This document shows, piece by piece, positions 17,628 through 26,900 of a DNA stretch of 36,640 nt. The translations under genes and the position numbers were made by a program. Under the pieces are notes generated by a model, which was not told the DNA's origin, searched no databases, and saw nothing but the letters and a program-made list of their open reading frames with translations. Source of the stretch: Methanobacteriota archaeon (GTDB taxonomy: Archaea; Thermoplasmatota; Poseidoniia; Poseidoniales; Poseidoniaceae); contig PBGP02000003.1 in assembly GCA_002720095.2 (NCBI GenBank), forward strand, positions 72,702 to 109,341, in the 5' to 3' direction. Position 1 is the first letter of the stretch. Every line of letters starts with the position of its first letter.

Positions 17628-18851
17628 ATGCGAGGGCGTTTATTCACTTCAGAATCAGTTAGTTCTGGACATCCAGACAAACTCTGTGACCAAATCAGTG
17701 ATGCGATTTTAGACGAGTGTATAAAACTAGATCCCAATGCAAGAGTTGCTGTTGAAGCATTTGTTAAGGGAATGGAGGATAAGAGCCTAATCGTATTGGG
17801 TGGTGAGGTAACGGTAGATGGTGAAGTGCCAGACTATGAAAAAATTGCCAGGGATGTATGCATCAATGTCGGTTATAATTCTCATGAAATAGGTATGGAT
17901 GCAAGAAGTTCTGAGGTGTGTGAGATGAAGGTCGCTATCACAACTCAGTCTCCAGATATCTCTGATGGAGTTAATATTGGTGGCGCTGGCGATCAAGGCA
18001 TGATGTTCGGATATGCTTGTACAGAATCTGAATCATTTCCTGGATTAATAGGAACTTTCATGCCACTTCCAACGATTTTATCGCAACAATTGACTAGGCG
18101 GTTACAAGAGGTCAGAGAAAAAGGAATTCTCCCTTGGATTAGGCCAGATGGTAAAAGTCAGGTAACAATTGAATATGATGAATCTGGTACGGCTCGAAGA
18201 GCTTCAACAGTGGTTCTAGCCAATCAGCATAAAGATTTGATTGAAGAGAAAGGTAGCATAGAAGAGGAGAGAGAATATATTCAAAGTGAATTGATAAAAC
18301 ATGTTGTTAATTATGTAATTCCAGATGAGTTGATCGACTCAGAAACTAAAATAATCGTGAATGGTACTGGTAGATTTGTTGATCCAGGTGGTCCTTATGC
18401 AGATGCAGGATTAACGGGACGAAAAATTATCGTAGATACTTACGGAGGAAGTGCACCTCACGGAGGCGGAGCTTTTAGTGGAAAAGATCCAACTAAGGTC
18501 GATAGGTCAGCTGCCTACATGACTAGATGGGTTGCAAAACATGTTGTTGCAAGTGGACTTGCTGACAAATGTACTATTCAAGTAGCTTATGCAATTGGTA
18601 GAGATGAACCAGTGAGCATAACTGTGAATACACATTCAACAGGGATAATCTCAGATAAAGAAATAGAATCTAGAATATCTAATGTATTCGATTTCACTCC
18701 ACAAAAAATTATTGAGAATTTAGGTCTCAGAAATCCGATTTATTTGGTTACTGCTTCAGGTGGTCATTTTGGTCGTGATCCATCTTCAAAAGGACATTTT
18801 TCTTGGGAACGAATAATTCCTGAAAAAATGGAAATGTTACGCAGGGAGTGA
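17628..18851 (+). CDS. metK: S-adenosylmethionine synthetase, bacterial type
   Basis: 407 aa from ATG 17628 (MRGRLFTSESVSSGHPDK). The frame is open from 17523, but those 35 codons overlap the aspS promoter region and have no counterpart in the family. It makes SAM from methionine and ATP. Motifs: SGHPDKLCDQISDAIL, GGEVTVDG, the hexapeptide region GAGDQGMMFGYA, NGTGRFVDPGGP, and GGGAFSGKDPTKVDRSAAYM with P-loop-like GGGAFSGKD. These are MetK motifs of Bacteria and Eukarya, not those of the divergent archaeal MAT family. That points to acquisition by horizontal transfer or ancestral replacement in this lineage. A hairpin follows the stop. Confidence 0.96.
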   Translation: MRGRLFTSESVSSGHPDKLCDQISDAILDECIKLDPNARVAVEAFVKGMEDKSLIVLGGEVTVDGEVPDYEKIARDVCINVGYNSHEIGMDARSSEVCEMKVAITTQSPDISDGVNIGGAGDQGMMFGYACTESESFPGLIGTFMPLPTILSQQLTRRLQEVREKGILPWIRPDGKSQVTIEYDESGTARRASTVVLANQHKDLIEEKGSIEEEREYIQSELIKHVVNYVIPDELIDSETKIIVNGTGRFVDPGGPYADAGLTGRKIIVDTYGGSAPHGGGAFSGKDPTKVDRSAAYMTRWVAKHVVASGLADKCTIQVAYAIGRDEPVSITVNTHSTGIISDKEIESRISNVFDFTPQKIIENLGLRNPIYLVTASGGHFGRDPSSKGHFSWERIIPEKMEMLRRE

Positions 18852-18862
18852 TAATTTCTCCC

Positions 18863-18881
18863 ACGCCCCTTATAGGGGCGT
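18863..18881 (+). promoter_or_regulatory. GC-rich 8-bp hairpin after metK
   Basis: ACGCCCCT-TAT-AGGGGCGT is a perfect 8-bp inverted repeat with a 3-nt loop, GC-rich in an AT-rich background. It starts 11 bp after the metK stop and ends 17 bp before the preferred start of the surface-protein gene. It may be a transcription pause/terminator or an operator. Its presence argues against the GTG at 18848 as the true start of that gene. Confidence 0.55.
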
Positions 18882-18898
18882 ATTATGTCCCACCTGTT

Positions 18899-21800
18899 GT
18901 GAGTAAAAAGCCATCAAGCCGACGAACAGGAATATTTCTGATATTATTCATGGTGATTTCTTCTACAACTCCTCTAATTTCTTCGGCTTCAAACTCAGCA
19001 AAAATTGAATTAGATTTATCCGAACAGCATCTATTAATTTTACCAGGTACTACAGCTAATATTACACTTACTATTCATAATAATGATTCTCAAATTAATG
19101 ATTATTCAATCGAACTCAACCCCAGTTATAATCCTGCTTGGAATATTAACATAATTGATTCGGAGATCGAGAATGTACTTCCAACGTTTTCAGAATCAAC
19201 TACTATTGTAGTGTCACTAGATTCTCTAGCTTTACTATCCGATGATACAACAGTTGAGTTTTTAGTGAATCAAACAGGTGGCTCCGATTCTGCAACAATA
19301 GAAGCATTTTTTTCTGTTCATCCTCATTATGAAGCATCCTTGAATTCTAGTGAAGTTGGAGATAACGGATTGATAGTAGTTAATCCAGGCTCAACTACGG
19401 ATGTGAATATTGAGGTGATGAATCTTGGGAATATGAATGATACCATATTACTGGATGTCATTGATGAGCCAGACCTAATACAATGGTGGTCTGATTATAC
19501 ATCTAATGAGTCACAACCAGAAGTAAATGGAAATGAGACCATTACACTTGTAAAACCAATTTTTGGAGCTGAATTCGATATTTCTACCGAAGATATAGAA
19601 ATTACCACCAATGCTTCCGGATTAACTCCTAATTTAGAATACGATTTAGACATTAAAGCAGTAGATTCGAATGGATTAGTTGTTAAGACGTGGAATTCAA
19701 TTTTAAATTCCACAAATGGAGCCCAAGCCTTCAGTACTCTTTGGTCAACTACTGAGGAAGGCAATATTACAATCTGGTCTAATGTTAGTTTTAATGGTAG
19801 TCTATTGAGTAGTGATTTCTTAGACATTTGTCTGTACGATGTTTATGGATGTTCTATAATAGCACAATATTCTTTGAGTGAAGGAACTATAACGGGTAAT
19901 GGAACACTACTATATTCATATGACTCAAATGGTTCAACATATACTTTGGGAGATTTAGTAGACAATGGTACAGTGATTACTATTGAGGCAATACCTGACG
20001 ATAATTGGAGTTTTACAGAATTTAATGGTGATTTGAATTCTACAGTGAATACTACTACAATTGAAATTGATGAACATAAAACAGTTGGAGCTTTATTTGA
20101 AGAAAATGAAACAATAATTTTACTACCCGAAATTCAAGTTAGTGTTACTACTAATTCTACACATATGTTTTCAGTATTTGAATATGATAACCTCACCCAA
20201 TCTGGAGCATATCAGATATTTTATGAAGTTAGAACAAATACCACATTTCCAGTAGTTGTTGAAGTAGGTTGGGATAATTTCACAGCATCTACAAAAAATG
20301 GATTCAGATATTATAATCAGACATTTGATAATGGTTCTTATTGTATCACAGTATCCTTATATGCAAATTTAATTCCATTGGATTCTGATAGTTTTTGTTT
20401 TGATATCCCTTCAAGTAATTCACAAACTACAATGCAAATTTCTATGGTTAGCAATGCGAACTCAATACCTGAAAAATGGACCGCCTATTGGTTAGACGAT
20501 GTATTCTCCAATATGTCACCTATGTCATCTGACATTGCAACACTGAGGATTACAATTCCAAATGGTACAGCACCAGGTTATCTTGGATTGAGATTATGGG
20601 CATCTAGTACGCAAGGCAATGTTTCTATGTCAACAGTTATAGTAATTCAAGTAGGTTCCCAAGACTCTGTTGGTATTTCAGATGTTACTAATCATACATG
20701 GCTTCCAGATACTCCTGCAGAGGTTAAGTTGGAGATAAAGAATAATGGTAATAGGGCTGTTGGTTATGATTATTCTACAGAATCAACATTTGGTCCTTGT
20801 GATGTTGTAGTGTCAAGTATTGGTTCAACATTAGGAATTAATGAGACAGAATTAGCATACATCTCTGTTAGGCCATGGGAAGTTTCTCACAGAAACGATA
20901 CGTGTGGATTTAATTTCATTGCTGAGAACAGACTGAACTCTGAGCGTACAGTATTCCCAGTATTAATTAGAATCGGAGTCAGTTGGGGGATTGAGATATA
21001 TTCTCCAGAATCTAAATCGTTAGAGTATGATGAAACAACTACGGTTACATTTACAGTCAAAAACCTAGGTACAGAACAAGATGAATTCAGAGTAGAAACA
21101 ATAACACCAAGTGGTATTTCAGCTACCCCCCCTCCAGGATTATTAACTATTGCAAGAGGCCAAACCGATGTAATCGATATTGATTTTTATTTAGAGGAAA
21201 ATAGTGATTTAACAGGGAAAACAGATGTTATAGTCAAGGTTTTAACTCAAAATGGAGCATCATCTCAAATTATCTACAGTTTGGATATTAATGGACTAAC
21301 ATCATTTGAATTAATCGGGCCTCAAGATTCAAGATTATCTATTGACTCAGGAAGTTCAGAAGAGTTAAAACTTGATATAATAAATACCGGAACACAAGTT
21401 AACAATTATAATCTTAAAAGTATTTCAGGAATACCTTCATGTATAAGCCTAAATGGAACAGATTCAAATTTATCTAATGCAGTTGTAGATAGTGTTACCG
21501 AAATTTCTATTGGTTTCAACGCTAATATCAACTGTCAATCGGGAGATTATCCAATTACAGTTTATATTGAAGAAATCGAAAGTAAAATATTAGAATATAT
21601 TAATGTCACAATTCAAATTTCATCTTTAGGAAATGTTGACATATCATCTTCAAGCACTTCTCCAGTAATTGGAACTAATAATTTTGAGCAGCTAATCTTG
21701 ACCATTTCTAACTTAGGTTCAGATAAATCTACATTTGAAATTACTATTGTGGGTGCATCTGGATTTGATGTGTCTTTAGAATCAAGCATTGTGGAAATAA

Positions 21801-23023
21801 ATCCCAATGCTCAACTAATATTAAACCTTGGAATTAAAAGAACCAGTGCAGTTGGTGATGCGGAAATTTCGGTAAATGTTGTAGATGTAAATAGAAACTC
21901 AGTCATGGATTCAATAAAAATTAATGCATTAGATCAAGTAAGTATGGCAGATTTAATTATTCAATCAACAAATAATGACGTGAAACCTGGAGAATCAATT
22001 ACAGGTAATTTATTAATCAGCAATCAAGGAAATCAGGAAGATAATTTCACAATTTCTTCAAATGGAATTGAGTGTACAATGTCTACAAATATTGAATTAA
22101 ATCCACAACAATCAGAGTCAGTACCCTTTTCTTGTAAAGTTCCAGATTCCTCTCCAGCAGGATCATATATTCTAATTTTTGAAGTAACTTCTAATAATGA
22201 CATATCAAAACAAAAATCTCAAACTTTACAATATAGTATCTTAAGCGAGTATATTTCTGGAATAGAGGTCATTGAAATTGATGTTTCTGAGACTTTAATC
22301 GAGATGAACTATGATGGTAGTACTGTAATGTCTGTAACGATTAAAAATTTACTGAATGAACGTATCAACGGAACTCTAACTGTAGAAGGTTCAGAAAGTG
22401 GATCATTTGATTTCATCTGGGATGGTTACATTAATGATGCTCAGTTTGAGTTAGATCCATTTTCAGACATGAGTATTAAATTGACCATTATTCCTAACAC
22501 AAATGCCTCAATTTCTACCGAGATTAGGATTGTTGCGTTCAATTCAATTTCAAGTAGTGACACAAGTGACTCTGTGAATTTAGTAGTTGATGGTTTAAGA
22601 TTGCCCCCCAAAGGATTAGATCTCAAGATTGGTGAGTTGGACGAACAACAGACATTAATAGCCTTATTTTCAGGATGGGGAATTATTCTAATAGCTGTGT
22701 TACTAAAAATTAGGAAATTTAAGAATCGGAATAAAAATAATAGTGATTTAAATCCTTTAAACACATTGCCAATTATCACAGACTTGCCTCCACTTGAAGA
22801 TTTACCTCCAGTTGAAGAAATACCAACTATAAATTCAGATATTCCAGAAATTTCTTCTTTAGAGAGTAATATTTCTCTGGATACAAATTCTACCAAATTA
22901 GAATCAGACGGAACTGTTAGATGCTACAGTTGTAATGCAAAACTTAGACCTCCAGCTGGCAAAGCACCCCCATTTAGATTTAATTGTCCTAAATGTAAGG
23001 AAATTGTTAGAGTTTCTAATTAA
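18899..23023 (+). CDS. giant surface protein with InlB-like repeat, TM anchor and cytoplasmic zinc ribbon
   Basis: 1374 aa from GTG 18899 (SKKPSSRRTGIFLILFMV), which gives a classical signal peptide cleaved near 28-32. The frame is open to 18848, but that would run through the hairpin. The extracytoplasmic region (~30-1250) consists of many CARDB/NEW3-like beta-sandwich units with recurring 'V.N.G...D.F.' strands and N-x-S/T sequons. Residues ~334-402 resemble an InlB B-repeat (GTVITIEAIPDDNWSF ... VGALFEEN). A membrane span lies at ~1254-1275, then a Pro/Glu tail (PPLEDLPPVEEIP). The last ~35 residues have two CxxC pairs (CYSC, CPKC), forming a zinc ribbon. Ends 8 bp into trmI, tail to tail. 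Likely an envelope protein; a cytoplasmic zinc ribbon is unexpected and could be a docking domain. Confidence 0.85.
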   Translation: MSKKPSSRRTGIFLILFMVISSTTPLISSASNSAKIELDLSEQHLLILPGTTANITLTIHNNDSQINDYSIELNPSYNPAWNINIIDSEIENVLPTFSESTTIVVSLDSLALLSDDTTVEFLVNQTGGSDSATIEAFFSVHPHYEASLNSSEVGDNGLIVVNPGSTTDVNIEVMNLGNMNDTILLDVIDEPDLIQWWSDYTSNESQPEVNGNETITLVKPIFGAEFDISTEDIEITTNASGLTPNLEYDLDIKAVDSNGLVVKTWNSILNSTNGAQAFSTLWSTTEEGNITIWSNVSFNGSLLSSDFLDICLYDVYGCSIIAQYSLSEGTITGNGTLLYSYDSNGSTYTLGDLVDNGTVITIEAIPDDNWSFTEFNGDLNSTVNTTTIEIDEHKTVGALFEENETIILLPEIQVSVTTNSTHMFSVFEYDNLTQSGAYQIFYEVRTNTTFPVVVEVGWDNFTASTKNGFRYYNQTFDNGSYCITVSLYANLIPLDSDSFCFDIPSSNSQTTMQISMVSNANSIPEKWTAYWLDDVFSNMSPMSSDIATLRITIPNGTAPGYLGLRLWASSTQGNVSMSTVIVIQVGSQDSVGISDVTNHTWLPDTPAEVKLEIKNNGNRAVGYDYSTESTFGPCDVVVSSIGSTLGINETELAYISVRPWEVSHRNDTCGFNFIAENRLNSERTVFPVLIRIGVSWGIEIYSPESKSLEYDETTTVTFTVKNLGTEQDEFRVETITPSGISATPPPGLLTIARGQTDVIDIDFYLEENSDLTGKTDVIVKVLTQNGASSQIIYSLDINGLTSFELIGPQDSRLSIDSGSSEELKLDIINTGTQVNNYNLKSISGIPSCISLNGTDSNLSNAVVDSVTEISIGFNANINCQSGDYPITVYIEEIESKILEYINVTIQISSLGNVDISSSSTSPVIGTNNFEQLILTISNLGSDKSTFEITIVGASGFDVSLESSIVEINPNAQLILNLGIKRTSAVGDAEISVNVVDVNRNSVMDSIKINALDQVSMADLIIQSTNNDVKPGESITGNLLISNQGNQEDNFTISSNGIECTMSTNIELNPQQSESVPFSCKVPDSSPAGSYILIFEVTSNNDISKQKSQTLQYSILSEYISGIEVIEIDVSETLIEMNYDGSTVMSVTIKNLLNERINGTLTVEGSESGSFDFIWDGYINDAQFELDPFSDMSIKLTIIPNTNASISTEIRIVAFNSISSSDTSDSVNLVVDGLRLPPKGLDLKIGELDEQQTLIALFSGWGIILIAVLLKIRKFKNRNKNNSDLNPLNTLPIITDLPPLEDLPPVEEIPTINSDIPEISSLESNISLDTNSTKLESDGTVRCYSCNAKLRPPAGKAPPFRFNCPKCKEIVRVSN

Positions 23024-23813
23024 GTTTGACTGCAATTAGTAAGAAAGCTGTATGTCCTAAAGGACCATTTACTGGCCTAATGCCTCCTTTCATCGCTCTA
23101 CCCCATGTTCTTTCTATTAATTCACCAGCCCATTCTACAGATAGACCCAAATTTTCGCAAGTACTCCATGAATTCTCTATTTGAGAAGTCACAGGACAAT
23201 AGCAAGCTATCCGACCACCAGGACGTAATAAATGAGCCACAGAAGAAATTGCCTCTGAATGGTCAGGCAAATCTAAAATTATTGCATCAAATCTTTCACA
23301 AATTTTAGTAATTTCAGTTACACAATCCTCTATTTTCCCCTCAATGTGAATGTGTTTTCCAGATTCCACACCAGATTTAATTCCATTTTCTAAATTTTTC
23401 AGTCCAATTTCAGAATGTTCAGAACGAGGTTCTAATGTTATATGGATTCCATGTCTTCCGATCACATTTTGAATGTGAATTGATAACCCTCCAGAACCTA
23501 ACCCAGCCTCTAAAATCTTTGATTTAGAACCAATTCCCAACTTTGTAATTAGTAATCCTGCATCTTTAGATTGAATTATTTGAGCTCTTCTTTTCAACCC
23601 TTTTTGTCTTTCTGGAAGTGAAGCTTTGATGAAGTAGAATTCCTTCGTTCCGATAATTATTTTCTCCCCAAATTTTGTATCTTTAAGTGTGTTAAATGGA
23701 TTGAAAACACCAACTCCTTTGATTTTAATATGTTCATCTATTAATTCTACGATGTAGACATTTCCAGAATCATCTCTAAGTGCTACAACTTCTTCATTTT
23801 TATGTTCGCTCAC
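23016..23813 (-). CDS. trmI: tRNA (adenine-N1)-methyltransferase TrmI
   Basis: 265 aa, normal for archaeal TrmI (GCD14/TRM61 family), which makes m1A57/m1A58 in the T loop of tRNA. An N-terminal beta-barrel domain spans ~1-65, with SLPERQKGLKRRAQIIQSKDAG at the linker (RRAQII...KDAG is the family signature). The Rossmann SAM motif is ILEAGLGSGGLS at about 90-101, with acidic TLEPRSEH after beta2. The catalytic region AIILDLPDHSEA takes the place of the usual LDLPDPW, and GRIACYCPVTSQI follows. GTG start at 23813 with a TATA box about 22 bp upstream. Divergent from the thioredoxin-domain surface protein. Confidence 0.94.
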   Translation of the reverse strand: MSEHKNEEVVALRDDSGNVYIVELIDEHIKIKGVGVFNPFNTLKDTKFGEKIIIGTKEFYFIKASLPERQKGLKRRAQIIQSKDAGLLITKLGIGSKSKILEAGLGSGGLSIHIQNVIGRHGIHITLEPRSEHSEIGLKNLENGIKSGVESGKHIHIEGKIEDCVTEITKICERFDAIILDLPDHSEAISSVAHLLRPGGRIACYCPVTSQIENSWSTCENLGLSVEWAGELIERTWGRAMKGGIRPVNGPLGHTAFLLIAVKLN

Positions 23814-23831
23814 GTACAGCGTAAATGGTTC

Positions 23832-23839
23832 TATTTAAG
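23832..23839 (-). promoter_or_regulatory. TATA box of trmI
   Basis: Minus-strand CTTAAATA is centred about 22 bp upstream of the GTG start, consistent with a leaderless trmI mRNA. Confidence 0.45.
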
Positions 23840-23860
23840 CAAATTTTGTATAATGTTACT

Positions 23861-23879
23861 TCTCTTACTACGTAAGAGA
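23861..23879. promoter_or_regulatory. palindromic operator candidate in divergent promoter region
   Basis: TCTCTTAC-TAC-GTAAGAGA is a perfect 8-bp dyad with a 3-bp spacer, placed between the two TATA-like boxes of the divergent pair trmI/surface protein. The symmetry and position suit a dimeric regulator; the regulator is unknown. Confidence 0.45.
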
Positions 23880-23896
23880 GCAATATTGGCGAATCA

Positions 23897-23903
23897 TTAT
23901 AAT
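23897..23903 (+). promoter_or_regulatory. TATA box of the thioredoxin-domain surface protein gene
   Basis: ttataat is centred about 25 bp upstream of ATG 23925. This favours that ATG and a leaderless transcript, although an AAGGAGA sequence also lies just before it. Confidence 0.4.
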
Positions 23904-23924
23904 GGTGTCGAACAAGGAGAGACC

Positions 23925-26900
23925 ATGGGCACCCACAGATTCTTGATTATTGCCATCTGTACGATTATGCTAACTTCGACAACATTAATCTATCTAGACG
24001 AAGTTAATGATGGCGAAAACCAGACCCCCTTAATCATGAAAAATTATCCACAATACTCTGCTGCTAATCCACCAGCTCTACCATCTCATGGAGGAGTCGT
24101 ATTTGCTGAATATGTTGGTGCAACATGGTGCGGTCCATGTATGTCATATTCTTCACCATCACTAAAACAATTAGCCTATGATTTGCCGAATGATTTTACT
24201 TATGTTTCGTTCCTAAATTATAACGGCCAATATCCAAGTGATGACAGTTCGATAGGTAGAGTTAACCATATCATGGCAAATTCGAATGGATATCCAACTA
24301 CTGCTTTTGCTGATGAGGATCCACCTCCAGCGCCTGCAAGCTCACAATATTACGTGTCAGGTGGTGGTGGTTCTGACACCGACGGTGATGGTTATGCAGA
24401 TAATCAATTTGATTCACAATTTTCTAATGGAGGAAATATGGTAAATCCTCAAAATTATGACATCAAAGTCACTCAAGTTACAAATGGAAATAACTTAGAT
24501 ATTGAAATTGAAGCAGAATATCTAGGTACGGGTACATCACAGGTGTATGTTTATGCTGCAGTCACGGAAAAAGTGTGCACTGTTAGCTACAGTGACGGAT
24601 CGTATCCACATTATTGTTGGGTTGCTTGGTTGACTACTGGCGGAAATACGAATGGAGGAGGCGGATTCCAGATGTTTAATTTGGTTGCTAACACACCACA
24701 AACAGCTTCTTGGACAGTTCCAGCAAATACTGCTGGGGGGGGAGCATCTAATACAGTTACAGTTGGAGCTCTAATGTCTGGACCTCATACATCTTGGAAT
24801 GATGTTTATGTTGCAGGGAATAGCGACATGGGTCCAATGATTGACTTGGAAGTTTCATCATTAGCAGTGACTAATAATGATTGGAACGGAGATGGTTTTG
24901 TTATTGGTGATCAATTTTCCGTATCTACTACTGTAACAAATAATGGTGATGAAGCTTATAATTCTGGAGGCACATTGAAAATTTTCCATGTCAAAGGACC
25001 AAATCAAGAAGATTTGATTTTTTCAGATAGTCTACAGATTTTCTCTTCAACAGGGTCTACTCAATCATTTCAAACTACTTTTGATTCAAGTACTGTTTCA
25101 TCAACTGTTCAATCAACAAGTCTAAGAGCAGAAATTGTTGGTCTAACAGCAGATAAAAATAGTGGGAACAATGCTAAAACTTCTACTCACAATCTCGACT
25201 ACACACCCACAGCTAATACCCCAGTTATTCTAACTAGTCAAGAAGTCGAGAGAGGCAATAAAATTAGTGTAGAGGTAAATGCAAATTCTAATGACAAAGT
25301 AGACGATTTATCTAGCATGACTCCAACATTATTTGTTGGTCCAACTGGAACAAATGACATGTGGTCAACCGATTGGATAGAAACTGGTCCAAGTTTAAGA
25401 CCTGATGGAAATTTCTATCAATTTACTTTAGATGCTCCAAATTCTGCGCCTGCTGGAGATTATGACATTAAAGTAATGTTTACTGATGAAAGAGGACATG
25501 TGAGTCAAGATGCTATTAAATCTAATGCATTTGAACTGCTAAATGCCAAACCTGTAATTGAAGCTTATCCGATTCCGACTGTTAAAGTATCAACCTCAGA
25601 GAGAATTTCGATGATTAATCACATTTCAGATGCTGAAACGTCTAATGAGAATCTGATTGTTACCAGCGAAAGTGCTAATTTTGTAGCTTGGCACCCAGAT
25701 ACTTTTGAATTGGAAGTTCTTTTCGATAAAATCCCTATTAATGCTGACGGTGAAATCCAATCTGCAAGCTTGTATATCACTGTTGATGATGGAGTTGAAA
25801 CTCAATCTGGAACTTTATTGTTTAACGTTATTGAAAGTGGAATGCCGAGATGGGAAACATTGCCATCTCAAGGATTTGATGAAGGAGGAGATATTTCGTT
25901 TGATCTACGGCCATACTTATCTGATACCGATAATAATGGTAATCCTAGTAGCGTGGACTTACTAGATATTTCATTAATAGATACTACCCATGAAGATATG
26001 GTCTCGGCTTCTGTGGATGGATTTGTACTATCAGTATCAGCAATTGATGATGATGTCTTTGGAACAGTCAACATTAATTTAAGGGCTAGCGATGGACTTC
26101 AGAAAAGTGATACAACTTTGGTGGTTAATATTAACGGTGTGAATGATGCACCAACATTTGACACATCAATTTTCGACAATCAATTTTTCATAGTTGGACA
26201 AGAAATTTCCTTCGATTTGGATGGAGTTATTACTGATGTTGACAACTCTGACGAAGAAGCAAGACTGTACAGTAAAATAACTACTCAGGAATCTGGGGCG
26301 CTTACTTACAGAGCTGCACTAGGAGAGTTGACTATCAAATTCATGAACCCTGGAGAGCACGTTATTTTCATTCAAACTATTGATAGAAACTCTGACTTCA
26401 ATGAATATCAAGTTACTGTTTCTGCAGTTTCTGATTTACCATTGGTTATTGCGACCGATGAAAACGAAATTGGGGATGTTCTGGTAACAGTTGAGAATCT
26501 GAATGCAGGAGGAGTGCCAACTTTTACGTTCAGTCTTCACAGTGATATTGGGTTAAAGGACATTCGCGGTTCATTCCAAATTTGCAGTGTTGAACTCGGC
26601 GTTTGTTATGATAGACAAGAATTCACTCTTGAGAATGGAGAACCTTCTTGGAGTGTTCAGGTTAAGCCAGCAGGTAAATTACATGTAGATTTGGATGATG
26701 AATTAAAACTAGGACTAGAAGGAGTAGACTCAAATGGAATAAATAGGGAAATGTCGAAGTATCATTATTGGTTTGTTTCTGATAGCCCTGATAATCCTAC
26801 TCCTTCTACAAACCCAGAGTCAGTTGAAGAAGATTTAACTGACGAACAAATTAATCAAAAATTAGAAGAATTAGAAGAAGAATTGCTGATATTAAATGCT

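Noticed and set aside
18848-18898. GTG at 18848 as start of the giant surface protein with 4-bp overlap with metK
   Set aside because: It would translate through the GC hairpin and add 17 residues before a normal signal peptide; GTG 18899 is better.
18852-18898. SAM riboswitch or SAM-responsive element near metK
   Set aside because: The hairpin lies after metK, is a simple stem with a 3-nt loop, and shows no riboswitch core.
22441-22896. 151-aa minus-strand frame within the giant surface protein
   Set aside because: It runs antisense to the TM anchor and tail of the plus-strand protein, with no independent support.
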